A stretch of 64,000 nt of DNA from contig OX387193.1 in assembly GCA_947561395.2 (NCBI GenBank), positions 27,956,276 through 28,020,275 on the forward strand, written 5' to 3'. Made by a program: the position numbers and the translations under genes. Shown here in pieces: positions 20,398-31,504 of the stretch; the stretch's first letter is position 1, and each line of letters starts with the position of its first letter. The notes beneath the pieces are model-generated. The model saw nothing but the letters and a program-made list of their open reading frames with translations. It searched no databases and was not told the DNA's origin. The stretch is from Buxus sempervirens. Its lineage: Eukaryota; Streptophyta; Magnoliopsida; Buxales; Buxaceae.

Positions 20398-20895
20398 TGG
20401 ACTTATGTCTCCGCAGGGGGTGAGCTAAAAACAACACCCGGGCTCACCCAGCTGGTCTCCGATTTAAGAATCGGTCGCCAAGTGCCACAATTTTTGGACT
20501 CAAGTCGAGTCTCCGTAGGGGAAGGGCTAAAAATAGCCGCCTCCGGGTTCACCCAGTTGGTCTCTGATTTAAGAATCGATCACAAGGCACCACAATCTTT
20601 GGACTTATGTCTCCACAGGGGGTAAGCTAGAAAGCAAATACCCGGGTTCACCCAGTTGGTCTCCGATTTAAGAATCGGTCACCAGGCACCACCATTTTTC
20701 GACTTATGTCTCCACAGGGGGTAAGCTAGAAAGCAAATACCCGAGTTCACCCAGTTGGTCTCCAATTTAAGAATCGGTCACCAGGCACCACCATTTTTGG
20801 ACTTATGTCTCCATAGGGGAAGGGCTAAAAAATAGCCGCCTCCGGGCTCATCTGAAGGGTTGGTCTTGACGGGGCCATCTTCAAACGCCACCAAT
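20398..20895 (-). repeat. tandem repeat, about 100-bp unit, five copies
   Basis: Units begin near 20398, 20496, 20601, 20700 and 20799 with (G)GACTTATGTCTCC and contain a CCGATTTAAGAATCGG inverted repeat (perfect at 20459-20474) and GGGTGAGC...GCTCACCC complementary blocks. The array lies in the leader of element A. The following stretch, 20896-21301, holds an A run at 21223-21241 and nothing else recognised. Confidence 0.8.
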
Positions 20896-21301
20896 TTGGA
20901 TCGTTGGATCCAGGGCAAAAACCGAGTGATCTTGTAAATAAGATGCATTCGGGTGTGATCTGAGTTCAATCCATGAGCGCTTTAAGAAACGCCTATAAGT
21001 ATTAATATTAGGATAATTAAGGAGTAGGATTTGAAGGAAGGGATCTAATATGACCAGAAATCATGATTTTGTATAACTGGAAAGAGAGAGAGTCACTTAG
21101 GACCAAAAGGCAATATTAACTTTACAACAAGCATCTGCAAACTAATTTCTGTTTCTTCATTTCCATTCAAAATTAAAATTAAAGCATTAAACTGAAATAA
21201 AAACATATGCATAAATTATATCACAAAAAAAAAAAAAAAAACAAACATGGCTCAAAATACATCAAAGTTAGGTCCAAAAACGAAAGCATCCTAGCCAATG
21301 T

Positions 21302-22777
21302 CTAATTAGGTGGGTCATCATAAGAGGAGGACACATCCTGCCTCCTAAGGGCCCGCAAAAGTTTATTCCGCAAACGCCTGTCCTCATCTGCGTGCTTGCG
21401 CACGCCACTCAATTGCTGCTGGAGGGCCTCATTGGCCTGCCTACTCTCCTGCTCCGATTCAATGTAGGTTAAATGGATACGGGAGTGTGCCTCCTGCAGT
21501 TCGGCCACCCTATCTCTATAGATATTAGGGGGCGGAACCGGAATGTCTTTGGGTATGCCAGTCTGGAGAGGTGGGACGCCGTCATGGCCAAAATCCCTAG
21601 CCATTTTTTGCTTATATTCTCGAATATTATGTTTCGAGAATATATCATGCTCGTGCTTGCGCACAGTCTTCCACTCTATTAGTAACTGTTTCCTCAACTC
21701 CTTCGAAAGCGGGCCTGTCAAATTAGTCGCATCATCCTCAAGGGGGATTCCCTGCGGTTTCCCAAACTGTCTCAAAACTCTTATTGGATAGTACGGTACA
21801 GCATGTGTGAGGCCAATTAAGGCCAGGCATCTCCTATCTCTGAAGGCTAAAATGGGGGTATAAGTGAAATGGAAGGTTCCCCACCACCTGATATCAACAT
21901 CCTCATCTAGGTGTAGAAAGTAGTTCAGCCACTCCTCTCTAGTAGGTAAGTCTGGATGTATTTCTCTTCGGGCCATGTATGTGACGTTGTCACGGACTAG
22001 CCCATATTTGTCACTAATGGGTTCTGCCACCATCAGATGGTCTTGCAGCCATATATGAAGAAGGGGAGCGCACCCTTGAAACCTTCTGGTTCCATTCTTG
22101 GACAAGGTTAAGGCATGATAGAGTTGAGCAAGTATCAGTGGCATGACCCGGTATCCAACTGAGAGTTGATCCACAATTTCCATGAGGGCCAAATTAATGG
22201 TGTCCCCCCCAGTTGGAAAAAAATTTTGTGACAGAACCACAAGGGTGAAGGTGTCCAACCAAACACGGGGTCTTTCCTGATTTTTGTTCCTTATCTTTTC
22301 TGGGAGGAATTTCTTGGAGACCCTCGTGAATGATTTGTCACCTCCTAAAGTCTGGAATTATTCCCTCGAGAGTCCAAAGAAAGTACAAGCTTCATTCTTG
22401 TAATTGTCTTTGAGGTTTGGCCTGGCGGGTTCTCCACGATCACGAAACCTGAGGAGTAATTCTAACTCCTCAATTGTGGGTGTCAACTCTATAGTCCCAA
22501 ATCGGAAAACTGAAAATTGAGGATCCCAGAATAACAAGGATGACTGAATCATGTTCCAATTGATTGGCACATTCAATAGGGATAAGGTTTGCCTCATGTG
22601 GTATTGTGCCTCCCACTTAATTTGCTCATCCCCCTGGAGCTGCCGTGTCCAAGATCGGATCCAAGGAGTATCCCAAGCACACTTCTCTATCCTAGGGAAC
22701 TTGGTTTTCTCAGAAGACGAAGACGATGCCATGTACTGTACTATCCAATTAGTGTTCCAAGTCATTTTGGATTTCAA
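21302..22777 (-). pseudogene. extra ORF of element A, DUF7745-like
   Basis: About 490 codons in one frame with one TAA at 22358-22360. The N-terminal half has WDPQFSVFRFGTIELTPTIE and NYKNEACTFFGLSRE. The second half has FQGCAPLLHIWLQDHL, WWGTFHFTYTPILAFRDRR and YYPIRVLRQFGKPQGIP, then a charged coiled tail. From memory this resembles the DUF7745 family, common in plant gypsy-associated proteins; the function is unknown. Position upstream of gag fits the ORF1 reported in Ogre-like Tat elements. A homolog lies antisense in element B (31505-33158). That copy has an intron at the point matching GCAPLL/HIWLQDHL here, while this sense copy has none. Start ATG is taken at 22777; a second candidate is MASSSSSEKTK, 15 codons in. 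Confidence 0.75.
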
Positions 22778-24152
22778 CGTGAAAGCTCTCTATTAGTGTA
22801 ATGAACAATAAAATCAAAGCAAGTAAAAAAAAAGAACGGGACATCACCATATTTCATGTCTCTAAACAAGAAAAGAAACCATGCACACAAAGTGTGTGAT
22901 CCTAAGGGTTGGTGCCTGTCAAGGCATGACTCCTAGACATACTTGTGTAAGGAAGCACACCTAAGTCCTGACCAGCCTTATCCTTTCATCTGCTCTTTCA
23001 TCCGCTAATGTTAAACTTACAACTTGCCAGCTAGGGCGAAAATTACATGATGTTCAAAAAGCTAAAAAAATAATGCAATCTTAGGGTTGTTGAGAACTCT
23101 AAGAAAGGATACATTTGATTCAAAAAGGGTAGGTTAAAAAAAAAAAAAAACCTAAATCTAGGGTTCAAATTTCTTTGTTCTGATCTGGCCTGCTTTCATC
23201 TGCTTAAAGACTGATCCGGACTCAAGATACTTCCCATGGACTCAATGGGTCGAGGCCCACGGCTCTCCGGACTCAATGCATGGATATGGGGTGGTTCCCC
23301 TGATTAAAGTTTAGGTAAGCTCCCTAATTTAGGGCTGAGGTAGCCCAGAATCTAGGGTCTACTCAATTTGATACAAAAGAAGGCAAGGGTTGTTGCCCCT
23401 GATGGACTCATGGGTTTTAGACTTCATTCATTATTCACATTCACATTCACAATCACATAATAGGGTGTATCAGAGCATTAGGTGGGAAAAGGGTACCCAG
23501 CCCGAGACAAATGCCTACAAGGGTCTGAGCCAAGTATTAGACCCTCGCAAACCACGGCAAGAAACCAGTGGCGCTATAGGAATCCAGATACCTGGGGGGA
23601 TGTTTTACCTCGCTTTCCTTGGCAAGCCAAGGGCGCGTGAGGCTAATACCATCCCAAAATTTGTTTATATGATAAAGAAGGGTGGCTACTAGAGAGATCT
23701 AGGTTTAGGTAATCATTCAATCGTATCACCCACATGGGCTCCCTCGCGCGTGTCACTCCACACAATTTATATCAAAGCATGTAAAGAAACCACAGTGTGC
23801 GTGAGTGCACATGTGTGCATGGGAAGGAATTTTCACTGTCTCATATAGTAAAGTGATGAATTGGTACACAAAACAATGTTCCGGGAGAGTTCCCAGGTAA
23901 TTGGAGGGGTCACAGTGGTCCCACTTAAAAACCAATTTCCTTAGGCAATTATCTCGTCCTTTATGACAGAATTCCCCAGAATATGTTATTGTGTATATTC
24001 AACACTTACTAAATAAGGCGGCAAATCTTCCTTAACCCATTTGTGCAAGTGTGTGCATATGTACAAAAAGAGGGTGCGTGCATGTGCAAGTGTGTGCACA
24101 TGTGCAAAGAATAAACCCATTATAATCCAACTAATCAAACCGGGTTAGGTCG
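22778..24152 (-). other. 5' leader of element A between PBS and extra ORF
   Basis: About 1.4 kb without a convincing gene. It includes simple TTCACA repeats (about 23434-23456), an A run (23137-23150) and GCACATGTGCA/TGTGTGCACATG-type alternating stretches at 24045-24110. Nothing else is recognised. Confidence 0.5.
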
Positions 24153-24171
24153 GTCCCCAGCAGAGTCGCCA
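24153..24171 (-). other. primer binding site of element A, tRNA-Arg type
   Basis: Minus strand TGGCGACTCTGCTGGGGAC. It complements the 3' end of plant tRNA-Arg(ACG), whose PBS form is TGGCGACTCCACTGGGG, with two changes. It lies three bases inside the LTR end. tRNA-Arg priming is a known Tat/Ogre trait. Confidence 0.85.
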
Positions 24172-24174
24172 AGC

Positions 24175-26194
24175 TGTGCGCACCTCGGGCGCGCGGAAAA
24201 AGCGTGTTACAATCTGTTATAGAGTCGCCACTACCTGAAATGGTGCAGGTAGACACCTTGTTGATTTTTGGTCTGCACCAGTGATTCCGGTTAAGTGACC
24301 CGATTACAACCTAGGGAAGTCCTTGAACACCCTGGGTTGTCCCATCGAAATGGATTCCCTTAAATTAGTTGGATATTTAATGAGCTCTCTTATTTATTAT
24401 TTTTATTTTTTTCTTTTCTAATTTTTTTTTCATTTTAAGCGTACAACAAATATTAATCTATATGTACATGGCCTCCACAAAATTACATTGAAAGTAAAAC
24501 CATATGAACAAAACAAAACCATGCTAAAACAATTTTCAACCACAAGAAAGAATCATCGCTTCAATGCTTGTTTCATTTGCTTTTTCCCTTTCTTATTATT
24601 TATTATTTTTTGTTTTGTTTTGTTTTCTATTGTTTTTATCATGCAAGATTAACTAATTACTAATTTACAAAGTAAGAAAATGAGACCACCTGAACTACTT
24701 TTAACCATGGCCTGATTACTAATTTACAAAGGAAACAAACAAAATGAAACAACCTGAATTACTGCGCTATCCACATTCAAAGATTCATATCTCCCTCAAT
24801 TCTTAACCAAATTGTGCAAAATTTGATTCCTTAGAATCATGACTTTAAACACTAAAATAGCCTATAGCAGTTTTCAAAAATTCATTTTCATTTAAGAGAT
24901 ATGAAAATCCAAAAGTTACTGTTATACATTTCCAATTGAAAATCTGAACCAAAGAAAATTAAAAATAAAATACCTACTCATAGTGTAAGGTCTCGAGCAT
25001 ATTTTTAGATTAAACTAAAATAAAAATACCACAAATCTCATGAAGGACTCCAGAATTGAATCAAACTAGAACTAGGTGAAAAAAATTAGTTTATCTGGAA
25101 AACAGGTGCAAACCCAATGCAGGAAAAAAAAATTCAGAACTTTACATCTTTGTCTTTTTTTTTTTTACATGATAAAATTACCCAAAGCCATCAAACATAT
25201 ATACATGTCTCTCATCAATCATGTAATCTTATCTCAAAAATTGTAATGAAAGAGAGGTCTCATACAATGTATTAAACAAATGACTCACCTGTTATGGATT
25301 GACACTTCAAATCAAGTCTTGGAGCCTTGGTGTGTCGTGAACAGCAGTTTTCCTTTCTCCCTCCTTGCTAGTAGACGTCCCTCTTCTTTTCTCCACTTCT
25401 TCCTACTTGCTCCTTTGCTCTCAACTTCAAGCCATTTTATAGAGGATTCTCACCCATTCAACTTCTTAACTTCTCCTCTTAAACACCTAAGCTCCTAACT
25501 CCTTTCTTAAACACCTAAACTCCTAACTCCTCTCTTAAACACCTAAACTCCTAACTCCTCCTCTTCCTCTCTTAAACCTCTCATTTTCTTAACTTCTCCT
25601 CTTAAACACTTAAACTCCTAACTCCTATTCCTCTCTTAAACCCTTCATTCATTTAGGTTGGGTCAAAGTCTATATTGTCCCCCATTTTTATTAGGCTTAT
25701 ATTTTTTAGGTTTAGTTTCAATATCTCAAGAGAATATGAGTTGGACCAATTTGTCCAACTCATTTCTCTTTGTTTATTTTTATTATTATTATTATTTTTA
25801 ATCTTAATCTTTTATTAACTTTGTTATTTATTTGCATAAGAAACCCCATTAGGAAACTTAATTATTTACTAAAACAACCCCACAAAATTTTAATTTGTCA
25901 TTGGTTACATGGCAGCCACCATGGTGTACACGTGGCTGCCATGTGGCATCCAATTTTGGTTTTGTAAAAATCCCCAAACTACCCTTTATTTATTTTATTC
26001 ATAACTTAGCCGTTTGACATCCAATTTGAGCACGGTTCGGTGCATCGGAATCGGTTAAGAATTCTCTTTGTTATGGGCTTGTTATTTCAAAAAGATGGGT
26101 CCACTATAAAAACCTCGATTTACGTGCCCACATATATGCCAGTTTAAGATATGCTTCGTGGGCAATTTTATAGTGCAAAAATGGGGTGCTGACA
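24175..26194 (-). repeat. 5' LTR of element A
   Basis: Minus-strand start TGTCAGCACCCCATTTTTGCAC at 26194 and end near 24175, next to the PBS. About 2.0 kb. A minus-strand TATA box (CTATAAAATGG, core 25434-25441) is followed on the upstream side by a minisatellite (25475-25640). A second PBS-like GTGGCGACTC lies at 24222-24231. The first base outside the right end belongs to pol of element B. Confidence 0.88.
25475..25640 (-). repeat. minisatellite in LTR of A, unit about 30 bp
   Basis: Repeated (C)TCTTAAACACCTAAACTCC and TAACTCCT blocks, about five imperfect copies. The array starts about 35 bases upstream of the minus-strand TATA box, so it lies in the U3 promoter. Confidence 0.75.
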
Positions 26195-26195
26195 C

Positions 26196-28535
26196 ATAGC
26201 ACAACTCACTGCAATTTGCGAGCCAATCTTTAAGCTTCTAAGGAAGAATAACCCAACTATATGGAATGAGGATTGCCAACAAGCATTTGATAAAATAAAG
26301 GATTATTTGTTAAATCCACCTGTTCTAGTACCACCAACTCCAGGAAAACCATTGATCCTATATCTATTGGTTTTAGAAACATCAATGGGATGTGTATTGG
26401 GGCAGCATGATGAAACAGGCAGAAAAGAAAAGGCTATCTACTATTTGAGCAAGAAGTTCACAGATTATGAGACAAGATATTCACCTTTGGAAAAAACTTG
26501 TTGTGCTTTGGTCTGGGCAACTCAGAGGCTTAGGCACTATTTCTTAAGCTATTCAACTTTGCTGATTTCAAGGATGGATCCTTTAAAATATCTGTTTGAA
26601 AAGCCGGCTTTAACTGGTAGAACAGTGAAGTGGCAGCTTTTGCTTTCAGAATTCGACCTGACATACGTCACTCAGAAAGCAATCAAAGGTCAGGCAATTG
26701 CTGATCATCTAGCTGCGCATCCGTTACCAGATTATCAGCCTCTTAAGACAAATTTCCCTAATGAGGCTATTTTATTTGCTGAAAAGGAAGAAAGTGAAGA
26801 CTACTGGCAGATGTTCTTTGATGGGGCTGCAAATATGAATGGAAATGGAATTGGTGCAGTATTAGTGCAGCTGGATGGTTCACATATCCCAATCGCAGTG
26901 AAGTTGAGGTTTCAGTGCACGAACAACATAGCAGAGTATGAAGCGTGTATAATTGGATTGCAAGCTGCTCTAAATCATGATGTTCAAGAACTTGACGTAT
27001 ACGGGGATTCGAGTCTTATCATCTTCCAAACAACTGGTGAATGGAAAACCAAAGATCACAAGTTGATCCCATATCACCAGTATTTGAAAGAAATAAGTAC
27101 CAGATTTACTCGAATTTCTTTTAGCTATATGCCAAGGTCTAAGAATCAGTTTGCAGATGCCTTTGCCACATTGGCTTCAATGGTTAGTATTCCAGAAGGG
27201 GTAGGCATACAACCACTCGTAATCGAAGTCAGGGATAAGCCAGCTTACTGTCTTGTTTTAGAAGGAGCACCAGAAACAGAAGTACCATGGTTTCAAGATA
27301 TCAAGAATTTCTTGAATAATCAGAATTTTCCAGAAGGCGCTAACTCTACTGAAAAAAGGATGATACAGAGGTTAGCAGGACAGTTCCTCCTAAGTGATGG
27401 GCAGTTATACAAAAGATCTTACAACAATGTTCTACTTCGATGCGTCACCAAGGTTGAAGCAGAAAGGTTGATAGAAACAATGCATGGAGGGGTTTGTGGA
27501 CCACATATGAATGGACACATGCTCGCAAGGAAAATACTGCGATTGGGATATTATTGGTCTACAATGGAGCATGATTGTTGCATACACGTTAAGAGGTGCC
27601 ACTTGTGCCAAATATATGTTGATAATAAGCATGCACCGCCAAATGAGCTGCACAGCATGACCTCGCCATGGCCTTTCTCTATGTGGGGTATTGATGTCAT
27701 TGGGATGATTTCTCCAAAAGCGTCTAATGGACACCGGTTCATCCTACTGGCGATCGATTATTTCACGAAATGGGTTGAAGCTGCTTCATATGCAAATATT
27801 ACAGGGAACCAGGTTCTTAAGTTTTTGAAGCACAACATAATTTGTCGCTATGGATTGCCAAAGGCCATAATTTCACACAATGCTTCAAATATTAAGAACA
27901 AAGATATGAAGAAGATGTTTGAGCAGTTTTAGATAACTCATCACAAGTCAGCCCCATACAGGCCAAAGATGAATGGAGCAGTAGAAGAGGCAAACAAGAA
28001 CATAAAGAAAATAATTCAAAAGATGGTAGTGAGTTATAGAGATTGGCACGAGATGCTACCATTTGCTCTCCATGCTTATAGAACTTCAATCCAAACTTCT
28101 ACTGGGGCAACGCCGTATTCCTTGGTTTATGGAACGGAGGCAGTCTTACCTGTTGAAGTAGAAATCCCTTCATTGAGAGTGCTTATGGAAACAGAACTTG
28201 AAGAAGCTGAATGGGTTCAGTCTAAATATGAGCAACTCAATTTGATAGAAGAAAAGCGTTTGAATGCACTCTGCCACGGTCAACTGTATCAGAAGAGAAT
28301 GGCCAGAGCCTACAATAAGAAGGTGAAGCCCAGAGCTTTCCAAGTGGGTAATTTAGTTTTAAAGAAGATATTGCCATTTCTGGAAGACCCTCGCGGAAAG
28401 TTTAAGCCAAATTGGAAAGGACCTTATGTAGTGAAGAAGGTCCTGTCAGGAGGCGCTCTCATTTTGACAGAAATGGATGGGACAGATTTTCCTGAGCCAA
28501 TCAACTTCGATGCGATCAAGCAATATTTCCCTTGA
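26196..28535 (+). pseudogene. pol of element B (RNase H, second RNase H, integrase)
   Basis: 780 codons in one frame. Order: end of RT/connection (ICEPIFKLLRK), RNase H (GCVLGQHDETGRKE, YSPLEKTCCALVWATQRLRHY), archaeal-type RNase H (FFDGAANMNGNGIGAVLV, NIAEYEACIIGLQAAL, DSSLIIFQ, KNQFADAFATLASM), H2C2 zinc finger (HMNGHMLARKILRLGYYW...CCIHVKRCHLC) and integrase core. The second catalytic aspartate is replaced: SHNASN stands where A has TDNAKN. An in-frame TAG at 27930-27932 follows. The C-terminus GKFKPNWKGPYVVKKVL ends at 28535. Close relative of pol of A. Catalytically dead by both changes. Confidence 0.9.
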
Positions 28536-29524
28536 AGGAATATCACAAAGAAATGATCCGGGGCCATTTTTTCTTTATCCCTAAAAAATTTTAACATCCC
28601 TAGCTTAAACCAAGTTGAGCCTGTTTGTGTTTTAAAGAACCCAAACTGGGGCTTACAGTTGTGACTGGGGCAAAGTTAATAGAAAAGAAAAAAACAAAGA
28701 AGGAAAAATAGCAAAGAAAGGCCAAATACAAAGAAGAGAAAAAAGGCCAATATTGGGAATGGGGAGTCGCATCCATTATAACTGTAAGCCCAGTTGTCCT
28801 ATTTCAAGATGTCAAAATTTTGAGCCTATAATAGCTTTCTTTCATAAACTTAACCTAGCCTTCATTTCGTCCTATTGGTCAAGTCCTTGGTGATCTAGGT
28901 GTATTCCTTCAACTCGCGGTGTTGAATAGGCAATGACGGAATAAATGAGCCGGCCCTAGTGAAAACCGTAACAAGCACTAGGGGCAATATTGGCAAAGAA
29001 AAAAAAGAATAAAAGAAAAGAAAGAAACAGAAAAAGAGGTCACAAACCGCACTTTGACTACGGTTTTGGCCGAAGGGCTAGGCAACCGCATATTGGAGAC
29101 GGTTTTGGCTAAACTGATCTGAATGCACGGTTTTGGGCAGTAGAATTGAGTTGAGCCAATTTTCCGCACAGGACTGAACCAGTAGACTATGGCATGACCC
29201 CTGAAGGTAGGAATGAAACTTGGGGATGAGTCTAAAGGTTCCAGGGGGGACGGAATGGCTTCTTCCTCATTAGTTAAAATACCCTTTTTGCCCAACTTAC
29301 TTCAATTCATCAAACCATATGGGATTAAAGCATTATGGACTAATTTAAAACAAAAACCCACAAAAAGAAAATTATATTTTGGCCGATGATGAGAAATCAG
29401 TGACTTTTCATTAAAACTGTCAGTTTTTACAAGCATATGAGAGTTCTAAGGCCAATAGTATAAAAACCTATTTTGTATTCTTTATCTTTCCACTAGTGGA
29501 GTTTCTCTTTGTACAAAAGTGCAA
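28536..29524 (+). other. 3' region of element B before the Pack-MULE
   Basis: Non-coding. It starts with the usual Tat post-pol text (CCAAACTGGGGC, ACTGGGGCAAAG) and A/G-rich runs. Three 21-nt dyads of the AACCG-N11-CGGTT type occur at 29045-29065, 29084-29104 and 29112-29132 (the last with one change). No TATA box is obvious beside them. Confidence 0.6.
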
Positions 29525-29533
29525 AAAAGGAAA

Positions 29534-29793
29534 GGGTAAATTACAGCAACACCCCCTGAGGTTTGGGTAATGGGCACGCGCTACCCCTGTGGTTTAAAAC
29601 TGATCACTTATAACCCTCGAGTTTTATAAAATAGTCGATTTCTACCCCTACCGTTAGTTGGAGAGCAACGGCGTTAAGTATTAGATTTTTAAATACCAAA
29701 CTACCCTCCTTTCTTAACAGTGACCCGCCCCTTTCTCTCACAAAACCCTTCTCTCACAGAACCCCCCATTCAACGAACCCTTCTTCCACCTCT
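29534..29793 (+). repeat. left terminal inverted repeat of the Pack-MULE
   Basis: Matches the reverse complement of 31219-31478 with scattered differences, including the CTACCCCTACC, GTTGGAGAGCAACGG and TTCTCTCACAAAACCC blocks. Confidence 0.9.
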
Positions 29794-29868
29794 CTTGACA
29801 GTCATCCGGCAAGTGGAGACAACTTGCCAGTGATAGAGATCGTGCTTTGTCTGCTTCAGGAGAAGAGA

Positions 29869-31011
29869 TGAGGAGAAGCGGAAGTGGTGTAAGAAGGTTG
29901 AGTCGCTCTCCTGGTAGGAGATCTGAAGCTCCGACCTCTGTCTCCGACAAATCTAGGCCTGGAAAGCTGGTTGCAGTCCCTGCTTCTGTTTACACAAGGG
30001 ACAAGACCAGCTGCTAGAATCACAGAATCTGCAACGGGATCCAAAAGGGTATCTGCAAAGAGAAATGGGGAGGCGGGTCTCAGGTCTGCGGCATCACCTC
30101 GATCTCTGTCTCCTGCCAATAATGCTAGAGGAGTAGTTTTGCACGACAATACTTCTCATCAACAAGCGTAAGCATTGAGACTCTATGCAACCTCGCAAGA
30201 GCCATTAATTTAGACTCACGATTCCGCCTCTCAATAGTCGTGAACATCTCCTGAGCTTGCCGGGCAGCCCATCTACTCAATATACGGGAATGACGCCTCC
30301 GTGCAGCAGAAGAATCTCCCAAAATCATCACCTTCAAGATCTGATCGTCGTCTCCGGCGCACAAGCTGATCACCTTCATTGTCATCATCCTCTTGCTCGT
30401 GAGTGGAGCTACAGGAAGCCAATGACATGCAATCATCCAGATGACCCCGCATCAACTCCTCCAATCCCCATTGAAATTCAGTAGTGGCATCATTGCTTTC
30501 CGGCTTGTGTTGCAGCGGCAGGAAATCAGTCATGTTTCGACTCACTCCTCAATACCCACACTCGAAACACCTTAAATTACAATTTGTCCCTCTTGAAGCC
30601 TCCTCCATGTATCAAATAATTCATGGCTTCGAAACTTGCAAACATAGGTCAACTAACTACACTTGTGATCAGAGCCCTAAAACTACGCAATTAGTGGAAA
30701 AAGAACAAAATGAAATCCTAAATTGACGTAGCATTGCAGTTTGAATTTATTTCTGAATAATTCATTTTGTTGCACGACAATACTTCTCATCAACAAGCGT
30801 TTGTTGGCCGAAACTCTTCAAGAAAGGCAGAGCACTCTCCTCACAGAAGACACCCATTGAGTGACATTGACAACAATTCTCTCAGAAATGAACAAAATGC
30901 ACTGAAATCTCAGGATCAGAAGAACTGTAACAAGGCTGCGAAGAGGAACAGAGAAAACGGGGATGCCGCTATTGCTCTGATGAAGAAACCCTCTGATTTG
31001 CAATCTCAGGT
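29869..31011 (+). pseudogene. captured host gene fragment 1 (basic Ser/Arg-rich protein), split
   Basis: Two coding-like pieces on the plus strand. Piece one (29869 to about 30169) reads MRRSGSGVRRLSRSPGRRS and, after a frameshift, SKRVSAKRNGEAGLRSAASP. Piece two (30770 to about 31010) reads NSSRKAEHSPHRRHPLSDID and ends at CAG/GTGAGT, a textbook splice donor. From memory this resembles a plant family of basic Ser/Arg-rich uncharacterised proteins related to At1g65710; that identification is weak. The two pieces share a 31-base direct duplication (30139-30169 and 30770-30800) bracketing an unrelated antisense fragment, as if that fragment was inserted with copying of the join. Confidence 0.55.
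30170..30545 (-). pseudogene. captured host gene fragment 2 (N-terminal region of a RING-type protein?)
   Basis: Antisense to fragment 1. It reads MTDFLPLQHKPESNDATTEF, GLEELMRGHLDDCMSLASC, an acidic stretch, RRRRRSDLEGDD and then, after a one-base frame change, RRHSRILSRWAARQAQEM and TTIERRNRESKLMALARLH. From memory this resembles the N-terminal part of a plant RING/U-box protein family (At5g04460-like); moderate to low certainty. There is no promoter or terminator. It lies between the two copies of the 31-base duplication. Confidence 0.55.
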
Positions 31012-31218
31012 GAGTTCACTGTTATCAACAGCATTCATTCTAGTGCCTTCTTCATAATAAATGGTTTCACCTTGTGTCACCAAGGCCTGCTCCATCTTGG
31101 AAGCAGTGGCTGATCTCAATTCGTGTACGAGTTCTAATCTCTCTTCTGTTTTCTCCAAGGAGAGAATCTCTGGAGGGACCAATCCAAAAATAAAACCAAT
31201 AACAAGAGAGAAAGAAGA

Positions 31219-31478
31219 AGAAGGGTTTGTTGAATAGGGGGTTTTGTGAGAGAAGGGTTTTGTGAGAGAAATGAGAGAAAGGGGTGGGTCACTGTTAAGA
31301 AAGAGGGGTAGTTTGGTCTTTAAAAATCTAATACTTAACACCGTTGCTCTCCAATTAATGGTAGGGGTAGAAATCGACTGTTTTATAAAACTCGAGGGTT
31401 ATAAGTGATCAGTTTTAAACCATAGGGGTAGCGCGTGCCCATTACTCGAACCTCAGGGTGTGTTGCTGTAAAAAACCC
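31219..31478 (-). repeat. right terminal inverted repeat of the Pack-MULE
   Basis: Inverted copy of 29534-29793. The inner limit is approximate. Confidence 0.9.
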
Positions 31479-31504
31479 AAAAGGAAAAAATACAATAAAA
31501 GAGG

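Larger units (their letters stand above)
1..26194 (-). mobile_element. Tat-lineage Ty3/gypsy element A, interrupted by a Copia element
   Basis: A degenerate LTR retrotransposon read on the minus strand. In transcription order it has a 5' LTR (26194 to 24175), a tRNA-Arg-type PBS, an extra DUF7745-like ORF, repeat arrays, gag-PR, then (after the Copia insertion) RT, RNase H, a second archaeal-type RNase H, an H2C2 zinc finger, integrase, a polypurine tract and the first 204 bases of the 3' LTR, which is cut by the window edge. The dual RNase H and tRNA-Arg primer are established hallmarks of the Tat/Ogre group. The gag-pol frame is continuous across the Copia insertion once one target-duplication copy is ignored. 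At least seven in-frame stops (mostly TAG) and a frameshift show it is dead. It lies inside the pol of a second Tat element (B) whose coding sequence resumes at 26196. Confidence 0.9.
29534..31478. mobile_element. Pack-MULE: Mutator-like element carrying host gene fragments
   Basis: 1,945 bp bounded by long terminal inverted repeats (about 260 bp, starting GGGTAAATTACAGCAACA on the left and the complement of GGGTTTTTTACAGCAACA on the right). It is flanked by a perfect 9-bp duplication AAAAGGAAA at 29525-29533 and 31479-31487. Long inverted repeats with a 9-bp duplication define Mutator-like elements. There is no transposase, so it is non-autonomous. The interior holds pieces of at least two unrelated host-type coding sequences in opposite directions. 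Confidence 0.92.

Noticed and set aside
23000..24150. tRNA or other structured RNA gene in the leader of A
   Set aside because: No cloverleaf or conserved A/B box arrangement was found; the only tRNA-related sequence is the primer binding site.
29534..31478. Intact host gene on either strand
   Set aside because: The coding-like pieces are frameshifted, opposite in direction and enclosed by MULE inverted repeats.
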